Assembly: GCA_010909165.1 (NCBI GenBank)
Contig: MU008168.1
Coordinates: forward strand, 186,001-250,000
Length of the DNA stretch: 64,000 nucleotides
Direction: 5' to 3'
Origin: Anthoceros angustus
Taxonomy: Eukaryota > Streptophyta > Anthocerotopsida > Anthocerotales > Anthocerotaceae
The notes below the pieces were generated by a model. It was not told the DNA's origin. It worked only from the letters and a program-made list of their open reading frames with translations, and searched no databases. Each line of letters begins with the position of its first letter. Within the stretch, counting starts at the first letter, position 1. The position numbers and the translations under genes were made by a program. Of this stretch, positions 11,491-23,454 are shown piece after piece.

Positions 11491-11788
11491 ATTAGGAATG
11501 TGTGTGAGACGTTGCTTGCTTGGAATGCCGGATGTCACCTATTGGAACCATGTGCCATATTGCCTCGTTATCCATACCTGAATGGCTGATCCAGTCTGTG
11601 GTTGCTGATCCTTCACAGTTTGTGTTGTGTATGCCACAAAACATGCACAGCGGTCCACACTATGTGAGCGCGATACTAGTGCGTTGATAGACATATCTTC
11701 TTGGGCGATATGACAGACGGGCGATACTGATCTTCCCGTACATCACCTTCTTACCAGACGCTTCAGTTCCTTAAAGATTCTAACCGAC

Positions 11789-12175
11789 ATGGCTGCGAGG
11801 GCGGGCGGAGACAGAGCGGTGGCAAGGGCCGATGCAATGGCTGGTGTGGTGGGTCAGCGCCGCGGGCAGGTCGATCCATTGGTGCCTGCAGGGAGTGCCG
11901 CAGAGCAAATAGCGCACTGGACCACTGTGGCGGTGGAGCGAAGGCAGCTGGCGTTGATCCGGCAAGTTCGGCAAGCTGGAAGACAGGCGCAAATTCAAGT
12001 ATTGCCCAGGGCTCATGAGCAGACGGTAATCACCGACTATGGAGGACCAGAGGAAGATGTCCCGGATGTGATTCCACAATTCAAGCAACAGCCAACAAGT
12101 GTCTCACCGCAGAAATGGAGATGGCGGCGATCACCCCACTCGTGGCTCCATCCCTTTGAAGTCCCAATCTTGTGA
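11789..12175 (+). CDS. Unrecognised 128-residue open reading frame, gag-like composition
   Basis: An ATG-initiated frame encodes an Ala/Arg/Gln-rich, mostly helical-looking protein (MAARAGGDRAVARADAMAG at the start; RQAGRQAQIQVLPRAHEQTV in the middle; GGPEEDVPDVIPQFKQQ near the end). No domain is recognised. Its position after a dead transposase, and its Arg/Gln-rich character, suggest a transposable-element accessory or gag-like reading frame. It could also be chance or part of a larger spliced gene. Confidence 0.3.
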   Translation: MAARAGGDRAVARADAMAGVVGQRRGQVDPLVPAGSAAEQIAHWTTVAVERRQLALIRQVRQAGRQAQIQVLPRAHEQTVITDYGGPEEDVPDVIPQFKQQPTSVSPQKWRWRRSPHSWLHPFEVPIL

Positions 12176-12227
12176 TGATAGAGCTAGTCTAGCTAGCTCT
12201 CTCATGTATGCAATGAGATCTAGTGAG

Positions 12228-12599
12228 TCACCATGAAGTTGGGTTGTTACCTCTTAGGACAAAGAATGCATCTGCGTTATTTGCAATCGATTTCATGACT
12301 CGTCTAGAAATGAGACTTGTAGTTTTAATGTAACCAAAGTTGGTTTCACCCAACGGATCGAGTTCTTCATTAGTTTTCACACAATCAATGTCGAGATCGC
12401 TATGCCCATGATTGAATGTGTGCACAAGTGCACACCCTTCTTGAGTAGTGATGATAGGACCACCGTGTGGAGGATTAAAGGATGTCTTCAATGTCTCGAT
12501 ATGTGACTCAAACAAGGTGTGTGAACCCGACTGATCGCGATCCGATTTGAAATCGATGGCACAAAAAGAGAAGACGTGCAATATGTCAATGTCTCGCAA
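12228..12599 (-). other. Open frame of ~123 codons without ATG, unrecognised
   Basis: The - strand is open for the whole interval and has protein-like composition (HIETLKTSFNPPHGGPIITT; ALVHTFNHGHSDLDIDCVK; LISRRVMKSIANNADAFF). There is no initiating ATG and no recognised domain. It is probably an exon or fragment of an element-borne gene. Confidence 0.3.
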
Positions 12600-12839
12600 C
12601 CTTCTCGATCAACACAAAGGAGCAAGCTCTACTTAGGGGCTCTTTACACGCAGCCCTCAAAATGCTACTGCCGGGTTCATCCAAAAGTGGCACTTCATTC
12701 TTGTTGTTGGGCTCCATCTCTCCTGCTTCTTCAAGGACGACCTTTGTGGCTTTCACCAAGCTTGCACGAAGGACAACCGGACTCCAGTTTTCCCTTGTTC
12801 AAGAGCTCATAAACACCGGGACACTTGAATAGTTTCCTT

Positions 12840-14790
12840 CAACTCGGTTCCCTTGGGAAGAGCATCACTGCTCCAACAAAATCAAGTGGAAGCGTAACTT
12901 GTGAACCCCCGATGCACTTCGGGACGTAGAAGTTCACGTGTTCATCATTGTCGCCCCTCACCGCCACCACGTAGTTGTCTCCGGCTCCACCGGCATCGGG
13001 GTCCACCGGCTCGCAACCACCTCGACTTTGTCGGTCGCTTTGTCTTAGTCGATTGCCTTGACTTCCGTTTGGACCCCCTGGTCTGGACTTTCTCTCCACT
13101 CGCACTGACCGCTGTTATAGATTGCGCAGGGGTAGCCTGATTTGGTTCTGACGACTGTGCTGGTGTGACATCCGGACGTATCACCGTCTCTACCTCAGGT
13201 GTTTCTTTCTCCAGCTCTGGTGACTTCGTGCCCACTACCAGTGATCCTTTTTCCACCTCACGTGCTGGCTGCACTTCACCCGCCGCTTGATCATGCACAA
13301 CTCCACACATGGTGGTGGCGATACATGCTAGTGCATCCATCCAGCTCATGGTGTGCCAAGGCTACTGGGTGGCATGGTGTTGATACCATGCAACCGCACC
13401 TCAACTCTTGGGAAGTCCTGGGGTTCTGGAAGAGCTTGTGGGTTCTGCGCCTGACTGTCCTCCTGATCATGTGTGCCCTGCAAGGCATCTGCAGATTCCA
13501 AAGCTTCCATGGCCTCCACCACGTCCCGGGGTAAGTTTGGAGGTGTGTCATTTGTCTGCAGCTCCTCCAACTCATCACACCTCCTAGCACCAGCCTGCTC
13601 TCCCACTTCAGTGGTCTGTCCACTTGCATGCTTAGTTGCCCGGACTTGCACCTCCACTCGCTTCGGCTGTATGAGGGTAGCAATCAAATCCTCCTTTCAT
13701 CCGGGCAGCACAATACAAATGGAGCCGGGAGCCCAACCAATTCTCCGTGCCTCGGAAAATAATTTTGCGTGTTCCTTATAGGAACACGCCGAGATCCACT
13801 AGATAGTAGTGGCAGCTTCTCATAACATGCTGCACAAATGACAAAAGGAATATTGTTGTCAAGATCCAACCTGAAGGAGCATAATGTCAACGGGCTTACC
13901 AACTTGGGAGCATAATGAATTAGCCTGCACAAACAGAGATACCTGGAGAAGCGGCCGGTGGGATCTCCTGTCGCACCCGACGTTGTACTTTGTCCAGCTG
14001 TGTGAGGAAGTGATCTGGATCTTTGAGGAGGTTCAGGAACTCAGACTCCCATTCCTTAACCTGTTCAGTAACCCAATCGCTCATTGTGGGTACTACCTGC
14101 AGTTTCCAGCCTTTTGCTCTCATCCATCGGGGGTCAACTTCCAGCATACAATCTTCTAGTGCACAAGTGTTTGTCCCTTGCAGATGCTGAAACAAGCATG
14201 GCTCGTGGTACATGTGCCCACAAGACAACATGATCCGCTCACAAACCCAAACCACCGCGTGAATGAAACATCGAGATAGGAAAAGACTCGTGAGGCAAAG
14301 ATGAAAACCAAGTTCACAATGTGGATGCAAGAACCACAAACACTCTGGCTCGGCATCCTGGTATTACTGAACAAATAGGGCGGCACGTAGATGGTTGGTG
14401 CACTCTTCCTTTCCAACGGCGCAAGAACCCACCGGTGCCCTTACCTTGGGACTGCTCAACCACTTCTTCTGACGCTGAATGCACTCCAACTCCGCGCAAT
14501 CGGTCCCACGGCCTAGCGCTTTCATGCTCATACCTTTGATGTCTCCCGAGCTAGCTCCTCCACCTTTGACAATGGACCTTTTCAAGACCATACAACCCTT
14601 GCAGCTTGGGTCCCTAAGTGATTCACCAATGCACGCTGTTCGAAGATCGTGTATCCTCCACCGCAGCTTGGATCACCCGATCCAAATCTTCCATCTCTTG
14701 TAGGCTTTACGAATGTCAAATGCAACCTCCCTAATCGTTGCTTCTCCTCCTTAGGAGGCCTCTCCAGGCGCCCGTCACCCCAACGCGATT
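12840..14790 (-). pseudogene. Fragmented - strand gene with a Cys/His-rich RING-like stretch
   Basis: Consecutive - strand frames form what looks like one broken gene. From the 5' side: a segment with IFEQRALVNHLGTQ (about 14640); KKWLSSPKVRAPVGSCAVGK (about 14430); a Cys/His-rich stretch with LSCGHMYHEPCLFQHLQG followed by CALEDC (about 14160-14230); VTEQVKEWESEFLNLLKDPD (about 14030-14090); and a low-complexity Pro/Gln/Ser C-terminal part (12945-13690). The CxHxxHxxC spacing resembles half of a RING/PHD-type zinc finger. Frame changes between segments argue for decay. It may belong to the transposon family at 9.5-11.5 kb, which is inference from position and character only. Confidence 0.35.
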
Positions 14791-15029
14791 GCAATTATCA
14801 CCTCCTCTGCTCCACGAGCTAGGCGTTCAGTAAGAAGCTCTTGCAGTTCGGTGTTTTGAGCCGAGATTCCTTCACCTGTTACAGACACAACTTTGGGTTA
14901 CATGGGGTGACATAGTGCTCACTATACCCACAAACCACATGACAATTGTAACACATGAGCACGACAAGTGTGCCATGTGCCACAGATGGGCTTGCCATGT
15001 GCCCTCGCTTGTCACTGTTGGTGAACAAT

Positions 15030-16925
15030 AGATCACCAAAGCTGGTCAAGTTGCCAAATCGAGTGACAGAGGCGTGCCTAGTGACACAGTGTCACTAGCA
15101 AGCCTCGTGTCACTCAAACCGAGATGACGCAAATCGCCTTGTGGGGGAGTGACAAAAGGTGTGCACCAAAATTGAGCAAGCAATGATCATTGACCATGAA
15201 TTCTATGCATCATTCAAGCATACATGACAACTAAACCACTTCCAACAATGGAACAAAAGCTGAATGTGGACTTACCACTGTGGTTGCCGATCGTGGGACA
15301 CACCTCACCACCTCAAGGTCCGCTTGTGTGGACCTCCTTCGCCAAGCAATCCAAAGATCCTTGCCTTCGAAACGCTTTTTCTTCCTGCTTTTTGGCAAGC
15401 CTCGATGCCCTCAATCGTTATTTTGTACGCTCCAATTCACTCGAACACCCTCCAGCTTCTCCATTAAGATCCCAAGGCACATCACCGGGAACCTTCTTCT
15501 CACCCAAGGAGGGCCTCATGTCAGAGATATTGTGGACAAGGTCGCCCACCCTTCTCCATTCCTCATCGCCGCTTTATCTGCTTGCTTCCAAATGTATCCA
15601 TCGTTGGGAGATGGGGTTCCAAACCAAGATTCGATCACCCCTTTCCTCCAATCTTGTCTCGCAAAGCTCCCTGTGATCTTGTCCCCGACATTGCATCCAT
15701 CATGCCGTATGTTCCCTCGTCATCCTTCCATGTCCAAGTTGTGAGAGGTCGCTTGGGTGATCCCCAAATGGCATCAATCTTGCTCCCCGCCTAGCGCTGC
15801 TCCATCCCCGCTTGCTCCTTCGCCACCTCCAGTGGTTGATCTCCGTGAGTGTGCCGCAAGATGACCATGGTCGAGGTGTTCCTCTTGTACATCTCCACTA
15901 CCAAGATTCTCCCCACTCCTCATCCTCGGATTCATGGATGGAGGAGTCATCCGTCTGCCTCCGCAAAACCTCAGATCACCAAAGCTGGTCAAGTTGCCAA
16001 ATCGAGTGACACTGAGGCAGGCCTAGTGACACAGAGTGTCACTAGCCAAGCCTCAGTGTCACTCAAAACCGAGACAGACGCAAATCCCGTTCACAGGGGC
16101 ATGCCGAGTGACAGTGTGTGCACCAAAATTGAGCAAGCAGTTGATCATTGACCATGAATTCTATGCATCATTCAAGCATACATGACAACTAAACCACTTC
16201 CATGAACAAAAGTCGAATGTGGACTTACCACTGTGGTTGCCGATCGTGTCACCTCCACCTCAAGGTCCGCTTGTGGACCTCCTTCGCCAAGCAATCCAAA
16301 GATCCTTGCCTTCGAAACGTTTTTCTTCCCGTTTTTTGGCAAGCCTCTCGATGCCCTCAACTGCTGTTATTTTGTACTGCTCCAATTCACTCGAACACCC
16401 TCCAGCTTCTCCATTAAGATCCCAAGGCACATCAGCCGGGGAACCTTCTTCTCACCCAAGGAGGGCCTCATGCTGTAGATATTGTGGACAAGGTTGTCCA
16501 CCCTTCTCCATTCCTCATCGCTCAGTTTATCTGTTTGCTTCCAAATGTATCCATCGTTGGGAGATGGGGTTCCAAACCAAGATTCGATCACCCCTTTCCT
16601 CCAATCTTGTCTCGCAAAGCTCCCTGTGATCTTGTCCCCGACATTGCATCCATCATGCCGTATGTTCCCTCGTCATCCTTCCATGTCCAAGTCGAGAGAG
16701 GTCGTTTGGGTGATCCCCAAATGGCGTCAATCTTGCTCCCCCGCCTAGCACCGTCCATCCCCGCTTGCTCCTTCGCCACCTCCAGTGGTTGATCTCCGTG
16801 AGTGTCTTTGCGGATGACCATGGTCGAGGTGTTCCTCTTGTACATCTCCACTACCAGCACTCTCCCCAGACTCCTCATCCTCGGATTCATGGATGGAGGA
16901 GTCATCTGTCTGCCTCCTGCAAAAC
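15030..16925. repeat. Direct tandem duplication, unit ~943 bp
   Basis: AGATCACCAAAGCTGGTCAAG starts copies at about 15029 and 15973. The two copies align along their whole length with small indels. Each contains nested GAGTGACA/GTGTCACT motifs near its start (15061-15120 and 16005-16075) and a - strand coding fragment with DGYIWKQTDKLSDEEWRRVDN and WGSPKRPLSTWTWKDDEGTYG. The protein piece is not recognised; it is probably from a transposable element. Confidence 0.9.
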
Positions 16926-16971
16926 CCCAGTAGATCAGCCAGCTAGTTAGAAGCTCCCTTAGCTAGACAGC

Positions 16972-17510
16972 AATCCAAGGAAGTTGCCTGCGAGCCCTTT
17001 AACTTGATCCTTGTCCCCTGCTGAACAGTCTTCTCACAGAGCCCGTCACCCTTCATTGTGGATGTGCTTCTGCACTTGTATGCAAATCATGAACAGCAAA
17101 CCACACACAACACAAAACGACTGTACATGGGCAATGGCACAACACACCACAGACAAAGCCACACACTCACGAGACAAAGACACACAAAGACACACACAAC
17201 TAGATGTAACTCAAGCATACCATCGGTAGTGGTCACAAAGAATCCAAGGAAGTTGCACAGCCCTTTAACTTGATCCTTGTCCCCTGCAGCCTTCTCAGAG
17301 CCTGTCACCCTTCATTGTGGATGCTTACCTTGTATGCAAATCATGAACAAAGAAACCACACACAACACAAAACGCACTGGTACATGGGCAATGGCACAAC
17401 ACACCACACAGACAAAGCCACACACTACAGAGACAAAGACACACACAAAGACACACACAACCCGCATGCAACCTGCACATACCACTGGTAGTGGTCACTA
17501 CCAGCAAATT
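16972..17510. repeat. Direct tandem duplication, unit ~269 bp, with CACA-rich tracts
   Basis: AATCCAAGGAAGTTGC begins copies at about 16972 and 17241. Both run through CCTTTAACTTGATCCTTGTCCCCTGC, TGTATGCAAATCATGAACA and a CACACAAAGACACACACAAC microsatellite, then end near ACCACTGGTAGTGGTCAC. The second copy has short deletions and insertions relative to the first. Confidence 0.88.
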
Positions 17511-19325
17511 AAGCAGGGTTTCAATGTTGCCTAACAACGTCCATGGCTCTTTCAACAATGGAAGGCTCCAAAAATGGCTGGTCCATGGCTCCAAAAATGG
17601 CACGTCCATGGCTCTTTCAACAATGGCTCGTCCTTTTTGCCACCGTCGCGGAAGAAGGAACCGAGGTGGGGGAAGCCACCGACAGGAGTACCGCAGTTGG
17701 AGCGGCAGTCCTCAAAACTCAAACAGCCCGCCCGTAATTGTCCACCAAGGAGAGGGTAAGGACCTCTATATCGGCGCGGCGCAGGCGTCTGGATGAGGAT
17801 GCTCATGTCCCCGCTCGCATGGTGAGCGGGTGCTCACTCTAAATGTGTATGTGGTTATTGGGACAGAGGCGTAAACTATTGGCTGCACATCTTGGCCGCC
17901 AAAGTGCCATGGTTCTTCCGAACGGAGCGGGGCCTACCCCAAGTGGTGATCGAGGAAATGAGCGAAGCGGAGGCCAGGGCGTGGAGGGAGGAGCACACGG
18001 TGTGGCTGTCCAGCGATGAAGAGCGGAATAACAGGCATAGGGCCTATAGACGCGCGACGCCCATGGGAAGACGCGAAGAAACTGCGGGCAGTGACAGCGA
18101 GGTGGAGGTTTTGGGGGAGAATCGCTCGGATCAGAGGCGTGGCCGGAGAGCGAGAGCGAAGGAAACCCCACCTACCGCAGTAGTTAAAGAACCATGACGC
18201 GGCTAATTGAGGAGCACACATTGCAGGCCAAGAGTTCCTTTTTGGGTTAGAGGATGGGGTGTTTTGAGGGTCTGCGGAGCTGTAGTTACCGGAATTGGTA
18301 GGAGCGTCCGTCGTAGTCACTGGGAGGAGTGAGCTATGGAGATCCACAGCTGAATGTATAAGAGACCCTTGAGTGTCTCTCTTAACAGACAATTTCAGGT
18401 GTGAACTTCCGTGTGTTGAAGCTATGCGCGAGGTTGGTTGGAGACGTCGATCAAGATCAAACTCGCTCGATGCACCGCCTTACAAGAAGGCCGGAAGATC
18501 CCCGGATGGTCGAGAGTGAGTGGCCAAGCTCCACGCCTGGGTGACGGAAGGTAATCGCGACGGAAAAGAGGTAGGAATTGCCGCGGAAGGCTGAGGCGGG
18601 ACTGCTGGAAGGCGAATCGCCCAAGCACTGTCCGGAGTTTTCTTTCCTGATCCTCTTTCCCAACTGCTGCCACCAGGCGTGTTTTATTCCATGAGAGGGG
18701 GTCTGTGTGGCCCAAGGAGGGGTCTGTGTGGCCCGTGAGGAGAGGGAGAGAGGATTTATTAGGAAGAGAAAGGTCCCCGAAAGGGTAGATGAGTGCGCGC
18801 TGTGAGGGATTGTGAGTGCGTGTGGGGGAAAATCGGAAATGAGTAAGGGGAGTGGAAGTGTGCGGTGGAATCGCGGAAATTCCTGGAAGTGAAGTGAGGT
18901 GTATATAGGTGTGTGTATGTCCATAGCCCCAAGGTGCGCCAGAGAAGTGACAAATAGTCCTCGACAAAGCGGCGTGGCAGGGAGGGGACCCGCCACGTTG
19001 GTTGAACCCACCGCGGTGGCCGAGCCTTCCACGGTGGTGGGTTTGGGTAGGGTAGCCGGATAAGGTGGGGTAGTGATCGACGGGTAAGTCTAGAATCCAT
19101 AGTTTTAGAACATCTTGACACAAAACCATTCCCTTGGGATCGAATCCTAGGACTATAACGACATAGAGGGTAAATGTGGCCTCTTTGCGTCATCGGACGC
19201 AAAAACCCCATTCCACACCCGCCAAAAAGTCTAAGAAGTTGAGGCTGAGCATACAGGCCCCAAAGACTTACAAAGGCGAGCGTGACGTAGAGAAAATTAG
19301 TTCTTGGTTTTTCTCTTGAAGCGCA
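17511..19325. other. Unassigned region upstream of the gypsy relic
   Basis: Around 17540-17630 the phrases CCATGGCTCTTTCAACAATGG and CTCCAAAAATGG are each repeated two or three times. A + strand open frame near 17892-18197 (PWFFRTERGLPQVVIEEMS; acidic then Arg-rich) has no ATG. At 18700-18740 GGGGTCTGTGTGGCCC is directly repeated. This interval could include the 5' part of the following LTR element, but no LTR pair was found. Confidence 0.35.
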
Positions 19326-19329
19326 TAAT

Positions 19330-20645
19330 CACAATCATGGAGTGCAAGAAGATGAGTACGTGAAGCACGCCACTAATTTCTTAGAGGATTATGCTCTTAC
19401 TTGGTGGAGGACTTACGTTGAGAACGTAAGGCAAGGCAATCGCAGAGCCACAATCTTCACATGGGCATTTCAAGCAAGCGCACAACTCGCTTCCAACCCG
19501 CTAATGCCGAAGTTTGCCAAGGATGCTCGACAATGTCAAGCATACCGGAACTTTGCGAGTATGTGAGTGAGTTTAGCTCTATTGTCTTGCAATGTCCAGA
19601 GATGCATGAGCAGACAAACTCCACAAGTTTATCACCGCCTTAAGAGATGGGCTCAAAATAGGATAGCTTTGACTAATCCTCAAACACTGCAAGAGGCCAT
19701 GGCAGCAGCAGATGCCATACCGGATATGTTTATTCAAGAGGCACCGGTATCAAGAGGAAGATATCCTAGGTCTCAGGGTAGATCTAGAGGCAGAGGACGA
19801 GCTACCACCACTGTGAATAGTGGAACCAATGAGACTACTGGCAGAGGCCGAGCTAGAGGAGATAACAGGGGTCGTGGAAGACGACAAACAGTGCCTAGCT
19901 CAGGTGTGTGCTACAGTTGCGGAGAATAAGGACACCTTGCTAGGAATTGTCCACATGTTGGAACTCCCAACTTGAATTTGGTTGCTGCCAATCCACCTGT
20001 TCCAAGAGCCAGGATTCAAGAACTTCCCGAGGAGCCTGTGTGACGGGCCACATGTTGTGAAGACATGTGGTGAGTCATCTAGTGTCAAGGATGACACTAT
20101 AATGAGGAAAGGTGGAGACCTCATGTATATATGTGGGAAGATGAATGGCTTAGATGTAGAGTTGTTGTTGGATTCGCAACCACCCACAATTTTATAACTC
20201 CTAGTAAGGCAAGAGAGCTTGGTCTTGAATGGACTGAAACTTCCACGCCATATGGAATCAAGCAAGCTAAAGGGACTCTGCAATTTCTGGGCGAATTGCA
20301 TGGAGTAAAGCTGCAAGTTGAAGCATGGCAAGGAAATGTGAGTTTCACAGTCGTCGAGATGAATGACCATGATATCATCTTAGGCCTGGAGTGGATGAGA
20401 TCCAATGAAGTGTATATGGATGTTAAGTCTCGCACTATTGAGATATCCAAGAAGCACAAGGTGAGTTGTGCTAGTGTTAGCCGAAGCTTGAGACTCCATC
20501 AAGATGGTGATTTCAAAAGAGAGCTTAAGAAGGATCTCGTGAAAAGAAGGAGCTATACTTAGTTGTACTCCAAGGACTAGAGGATGGTCTGGAAGAAGAT
20601 TCCACAGAGGTGAAAGACATCCCAAAAGAAGTACAAGCTAGCGAA
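19330..20645 (+). mobile_element. Ty3/gypsy-type gag-protease relic, truncated before reverse transcriptase
   Basis: The gag segment shows FLEDYALTWWRTYVENVRQ (about 19378-19434). An Arg/Gly-rich tail leads to a CCHC zinc knuckle at 19909-19950 (CYSCGE, stop, GHLARNCPH). A retroviral-type aspartic protease follows: LLLDS at 20162-20176, then ATTHNFITPSKARELGLEW after a one-base frame change, and HDIILGLEWMRSN (about 20370-20408). Acidic linker sequence runs to about 20640, after which similarity ends; I see no reverse transcriptase, RNase H or integrase. The in-frame TAA inside the knuckle, the frameshift at the catalytic DSG and several other stops show it is inactive. Confidence 0.8.
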
Positions 20646-22019
20646 GGCGGCAGGCGTGAAATTGATGGGCGGCCACTCGCGCGATAGTAGCATCGGCGCG
20701 CGCAGGCAGGCTCTACTCCCCATCTACGGCTGATTGAAGCCTTCGCGACCACGTGTGTGTGCGCCAAACTCGCGCAGTGCGGCGTTATGTGCATCCTGGT
20801 GCGCGCCAGTGTCCGCAGTACAATCGCGCGCTTGTGGCAGCACCGGTGCGCTTTGTCCGCAGCACCCTCGGTGCGCTTGTGGCGTGCACCTCCGTGCGCC
20901 AGGTCCGGCCGCCTGCTTGTCCTTGGTGTTTGATTGTGACATGCAGCCAAGGTCCGCTCCGAAGGCTCTGGATGATTGCTCGTTACATCGGGTTATCACC
21001 GAGGCGTGATTCTTCCTAGTGGGGAGGAAGTAACAAAAGGCAGCTTGAGTGCTTTTTGTAAGAAAGCTCCATGCAGAGGCATGTTTAGAAGAGCTTACTA
21101 AGAGCATGTTAAGCATGCAGCCCTAGGAAGTGTGGTAGTAAATAATAGCTTAAAGCTTAAGTAGTTACTAAGATTGTAGCTAGGGCTTGAGTATAAAAGG
21201 AGACCTCGCCCTGGGCTAAAGACTATTGAGTGGAGCCTTGAGAGCACTTGATGCTTGGGCTATGCCTTGAGAGCACTTGTTGCACAATAAGCACGAAGAG
21301 TCTTTGAAGAGGAGCTTTGTGGAGGAGGTCAAGGAAGAGAGAGGTAAGCTCCTAGCTTAGGCAAAGATGGGAGTTCTCTCTAGCCCTCCATCAGATTATT
21401 CTTGTTGGCTGAAACAGTTTAAGAATAAAGAGCAGCGGCAAGGGTGCTGTCTGCGAGTCCTCCTAGAAGAGGAGGGCGGGCTACTTGGAGGCCTAGTGCT
21501 GCGTTTGGTGTTGATTTATTACCCTGGTTTTTGCTTCTAACTGCGTGGTTTTCCCCACCCCGTTGAGGGGGTGTTACCGGGTATGTGTATGGTGCTATTT
21601 TTTCAAATATTAAAGAAAAGCGAACGAAAACCTTATAAAACCATCGCTGTACGTGTAAGCTTGAAAAGGCACATTCTGAAGCACGAAATGGAACGAACGA
21701 AGTTTCGGCCTGCAACTAGACTAGGCAGTCTCGCTCAACCCCATGACCTACCTATATTTGATTTGATTAGTGTTTTCACTTCGATTCTTCACCCCTGAGT
21801 GTTGCAGTCTCGGACCCTCAGTTGAGCACTCTCGCTGCAGCTTGGGAGCCGAAGTAACTACGGGAATCCATGTCCGCAGTACGCCCATCTGTGCACATCT
21901 AGGGTCTGTCGAAGCCGATGAGGATGTTGATCAGGCGGGAGCAGCATATTGCCGTGGACAGGAGTTGATTGGGTTATAGGATTTGAGTATAGCGAGAGAG
22001 CTTGATTGTAGTGCTAGAT
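20646..22019. other. Element-derived spacer with an LTR-like promoter, upstream of VPS20
   Basis: A GC-rich part (20700-20940, rich in GCGC and GTGCGC) is followed by a stretch that looks like an LTR or promoter, with TATAAAAGG at 21192-21200 and direct repeats of TTGAGAGCACTTG near 21239 and 21269. From about 21600 the sequence becomes ordinary spacer; the VPS20 5' region begins somewhere before 22020. No gene is supported here. Confidence 0.4.
21192..21200 (+). promoter_or_regulatory. TATA box of an LTR-like segment
   Basis: TATAAAAGG sits in GAGTATAAAAGGAGACC. It is about 550 bp past the truncated gypsy relic and 820 bp before the VPS20 start codon, so it is more likely a retroelement LTR promoter than the VPS20 promoter. 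Confidence 0.4.
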
Positions 22020-23454
22020 ATGGGCAATCTTTTTGCCAAGAAGAAGCCCAAAGTGACGGATGTGGACAGGGCCATTCTCACGCTCAAGACCCAGCGACGG
22101 AAGCTCTCAGAGTATCAGAAGCAGGTAGGGGGATCAGGATTTTGGCCCGTGATTTGGCACAGAAGGCAGTGAATTCTAACCTGGCTCGAGTTTCCCTGTC
22201 AGTTGGAAGTCGTGATTCAGCGGGAGAAGGAAGTGGCCCTGTTGTTGGTTAGGGAGAATAGGAAAGACAGGGCGCTGCTTGCCTTGAAGAAAAAGAAGGC
22301 TCAGGAAGAATTGCTCAAAAAAGTTGATGTATGGGTTCTGAACGTCGAGCAGCAGGTGGGGTCATCCTCAGCTTCAATTGAAACCTTCTCTGTGCCCGGA
22401 TTTCAATCGTAAAAGCAAGCTCTGTCTCTTCACTTCGAGGTGCATGTTGTGTGATCCGGTCAGCTGTAACATGGATGCAATTGCTTTCTGTAGCTGAGCG
22501 ACATCGAGATAGCCACCAAGCAAAAAGCGGTATTTGAGAGTCTCAAAGTGGGCCATAAGTCTTTAAAAGAGCTTCAGGATGAAATCAACATTGAGGACGT
22601 GCAAAAGCTCATGGATGATACCGCAGAAGCGAAGGCCTACCAGGATGTAAGACATCATCACACAAGTGTTCCTACTTATTCAGCTTGGTGTCTGGAGAAG
22701 GATCTCTTGAAGCACATTAATCTCTGCCAGTTTGTATACCCTCGTGCTTGCCAAATGCATGTTTTCCAGCAGGATCACCTTGTCAGGTAACCTAATGATG
22801 TTTTGCAGGCTCTCAATGAGGTTCTCGGACAACAATTGACTGCAGAAGACGAAGAAGAGGTTTTGGCAGAGTTTGAACAACTTGAAAGTCAAGTATGTGC
22901 TTCCTTTCCAATAAGCTGTTGTGCTGTCATGCCCTGCTCGTAATGAAAATGTGCCCGCCTGTTTATTTGCGCATTGCTCCTATATAAAACGTTCGTTTTG
23001 CAGATGGAGCTTGAGGAGTTCCCTGAAGTGCCAGTATCAGAGTTGCCACCGGTTACAGACATACCAGTACGTGAGCAGGATACTGTACCAACCAGGATAG
23101 CGATTGCTGAAGAGGCAGAACCACCCAGGAGGAGACAACAGACACGCATAGATGGAGAGACGCCAGAGGCAAGTAGTTTGCCAAGGCGAGATGAAAATCT
23201 AAACTCCATGAAGAGAAAGATAGAGTTGACAGAAGGTGTGGATCTTGAGGAGGAACTAGATTTACCAAGCGTGCCCACCAAACCGCTTGTTGTGCACGAG
23301 GACTCAAATGAAGATTTGAAAGAGATTGTCCCTGAAGCACGCAAAAAAAGAGGTGAGGCTTTGTTTGGTTAACATTTTTGGAGGTTATTAGCAACCCGTT
23401 TGCAAATATGGTGACCCGTTGTTTTGTGTCCATGCAGAGGTCATCCTAGTGTAA
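22020..23454 (+). CDS. VPS20: Vacuolar protein sorting 20 / CHMP6-type ESCRT-III subunit
   Basis: ESCRT-III nucleator: bridges ESCRT-II to SNF7 on endosomes during multivesicular body sorting. Five coding exons are clear, all with GT-AG borders: 22020-22124, 22203-22355, 22494-22646, 22809-22892 and 23004-23352. The protein opens [20 protein letters not shown], with Gly2 as the N-myristoylation site. It continues through [34 protein letters not shown] and [16 protein letters not shown], the helical core of the family. The last exon is uncertain. A GT at 23353 and AG at 23436-23437 would splice to a short exon ending REVILV at 23454 (286 residues). If retained, translation stops at 23372 after RGEALFG. 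The acidic C-terminal region (from 23004) is longer than in typical ~210-220-residue homologues and ends with a DLPSVPTKP motif, as VPS20 tails do. Introns are 78-162 nt. No frame breaks; looks functional. Confidence 0.93.

Noticed and set aside
14929-15120. GTGACA/TGTCAC repeats as a possible CRISPR-like array
   Set aside because: Short nested palindromes inside a 943-bp direct duplication, with no regular spacers; eukaryotic context.
18422-19211. 235-residue - strand frame beside the gypsy relic
   Set aside because: No domain, His/Pro/Ser-rich, overlaps direct repeats and other frames of similar length; more likely LTR or leader DNA.
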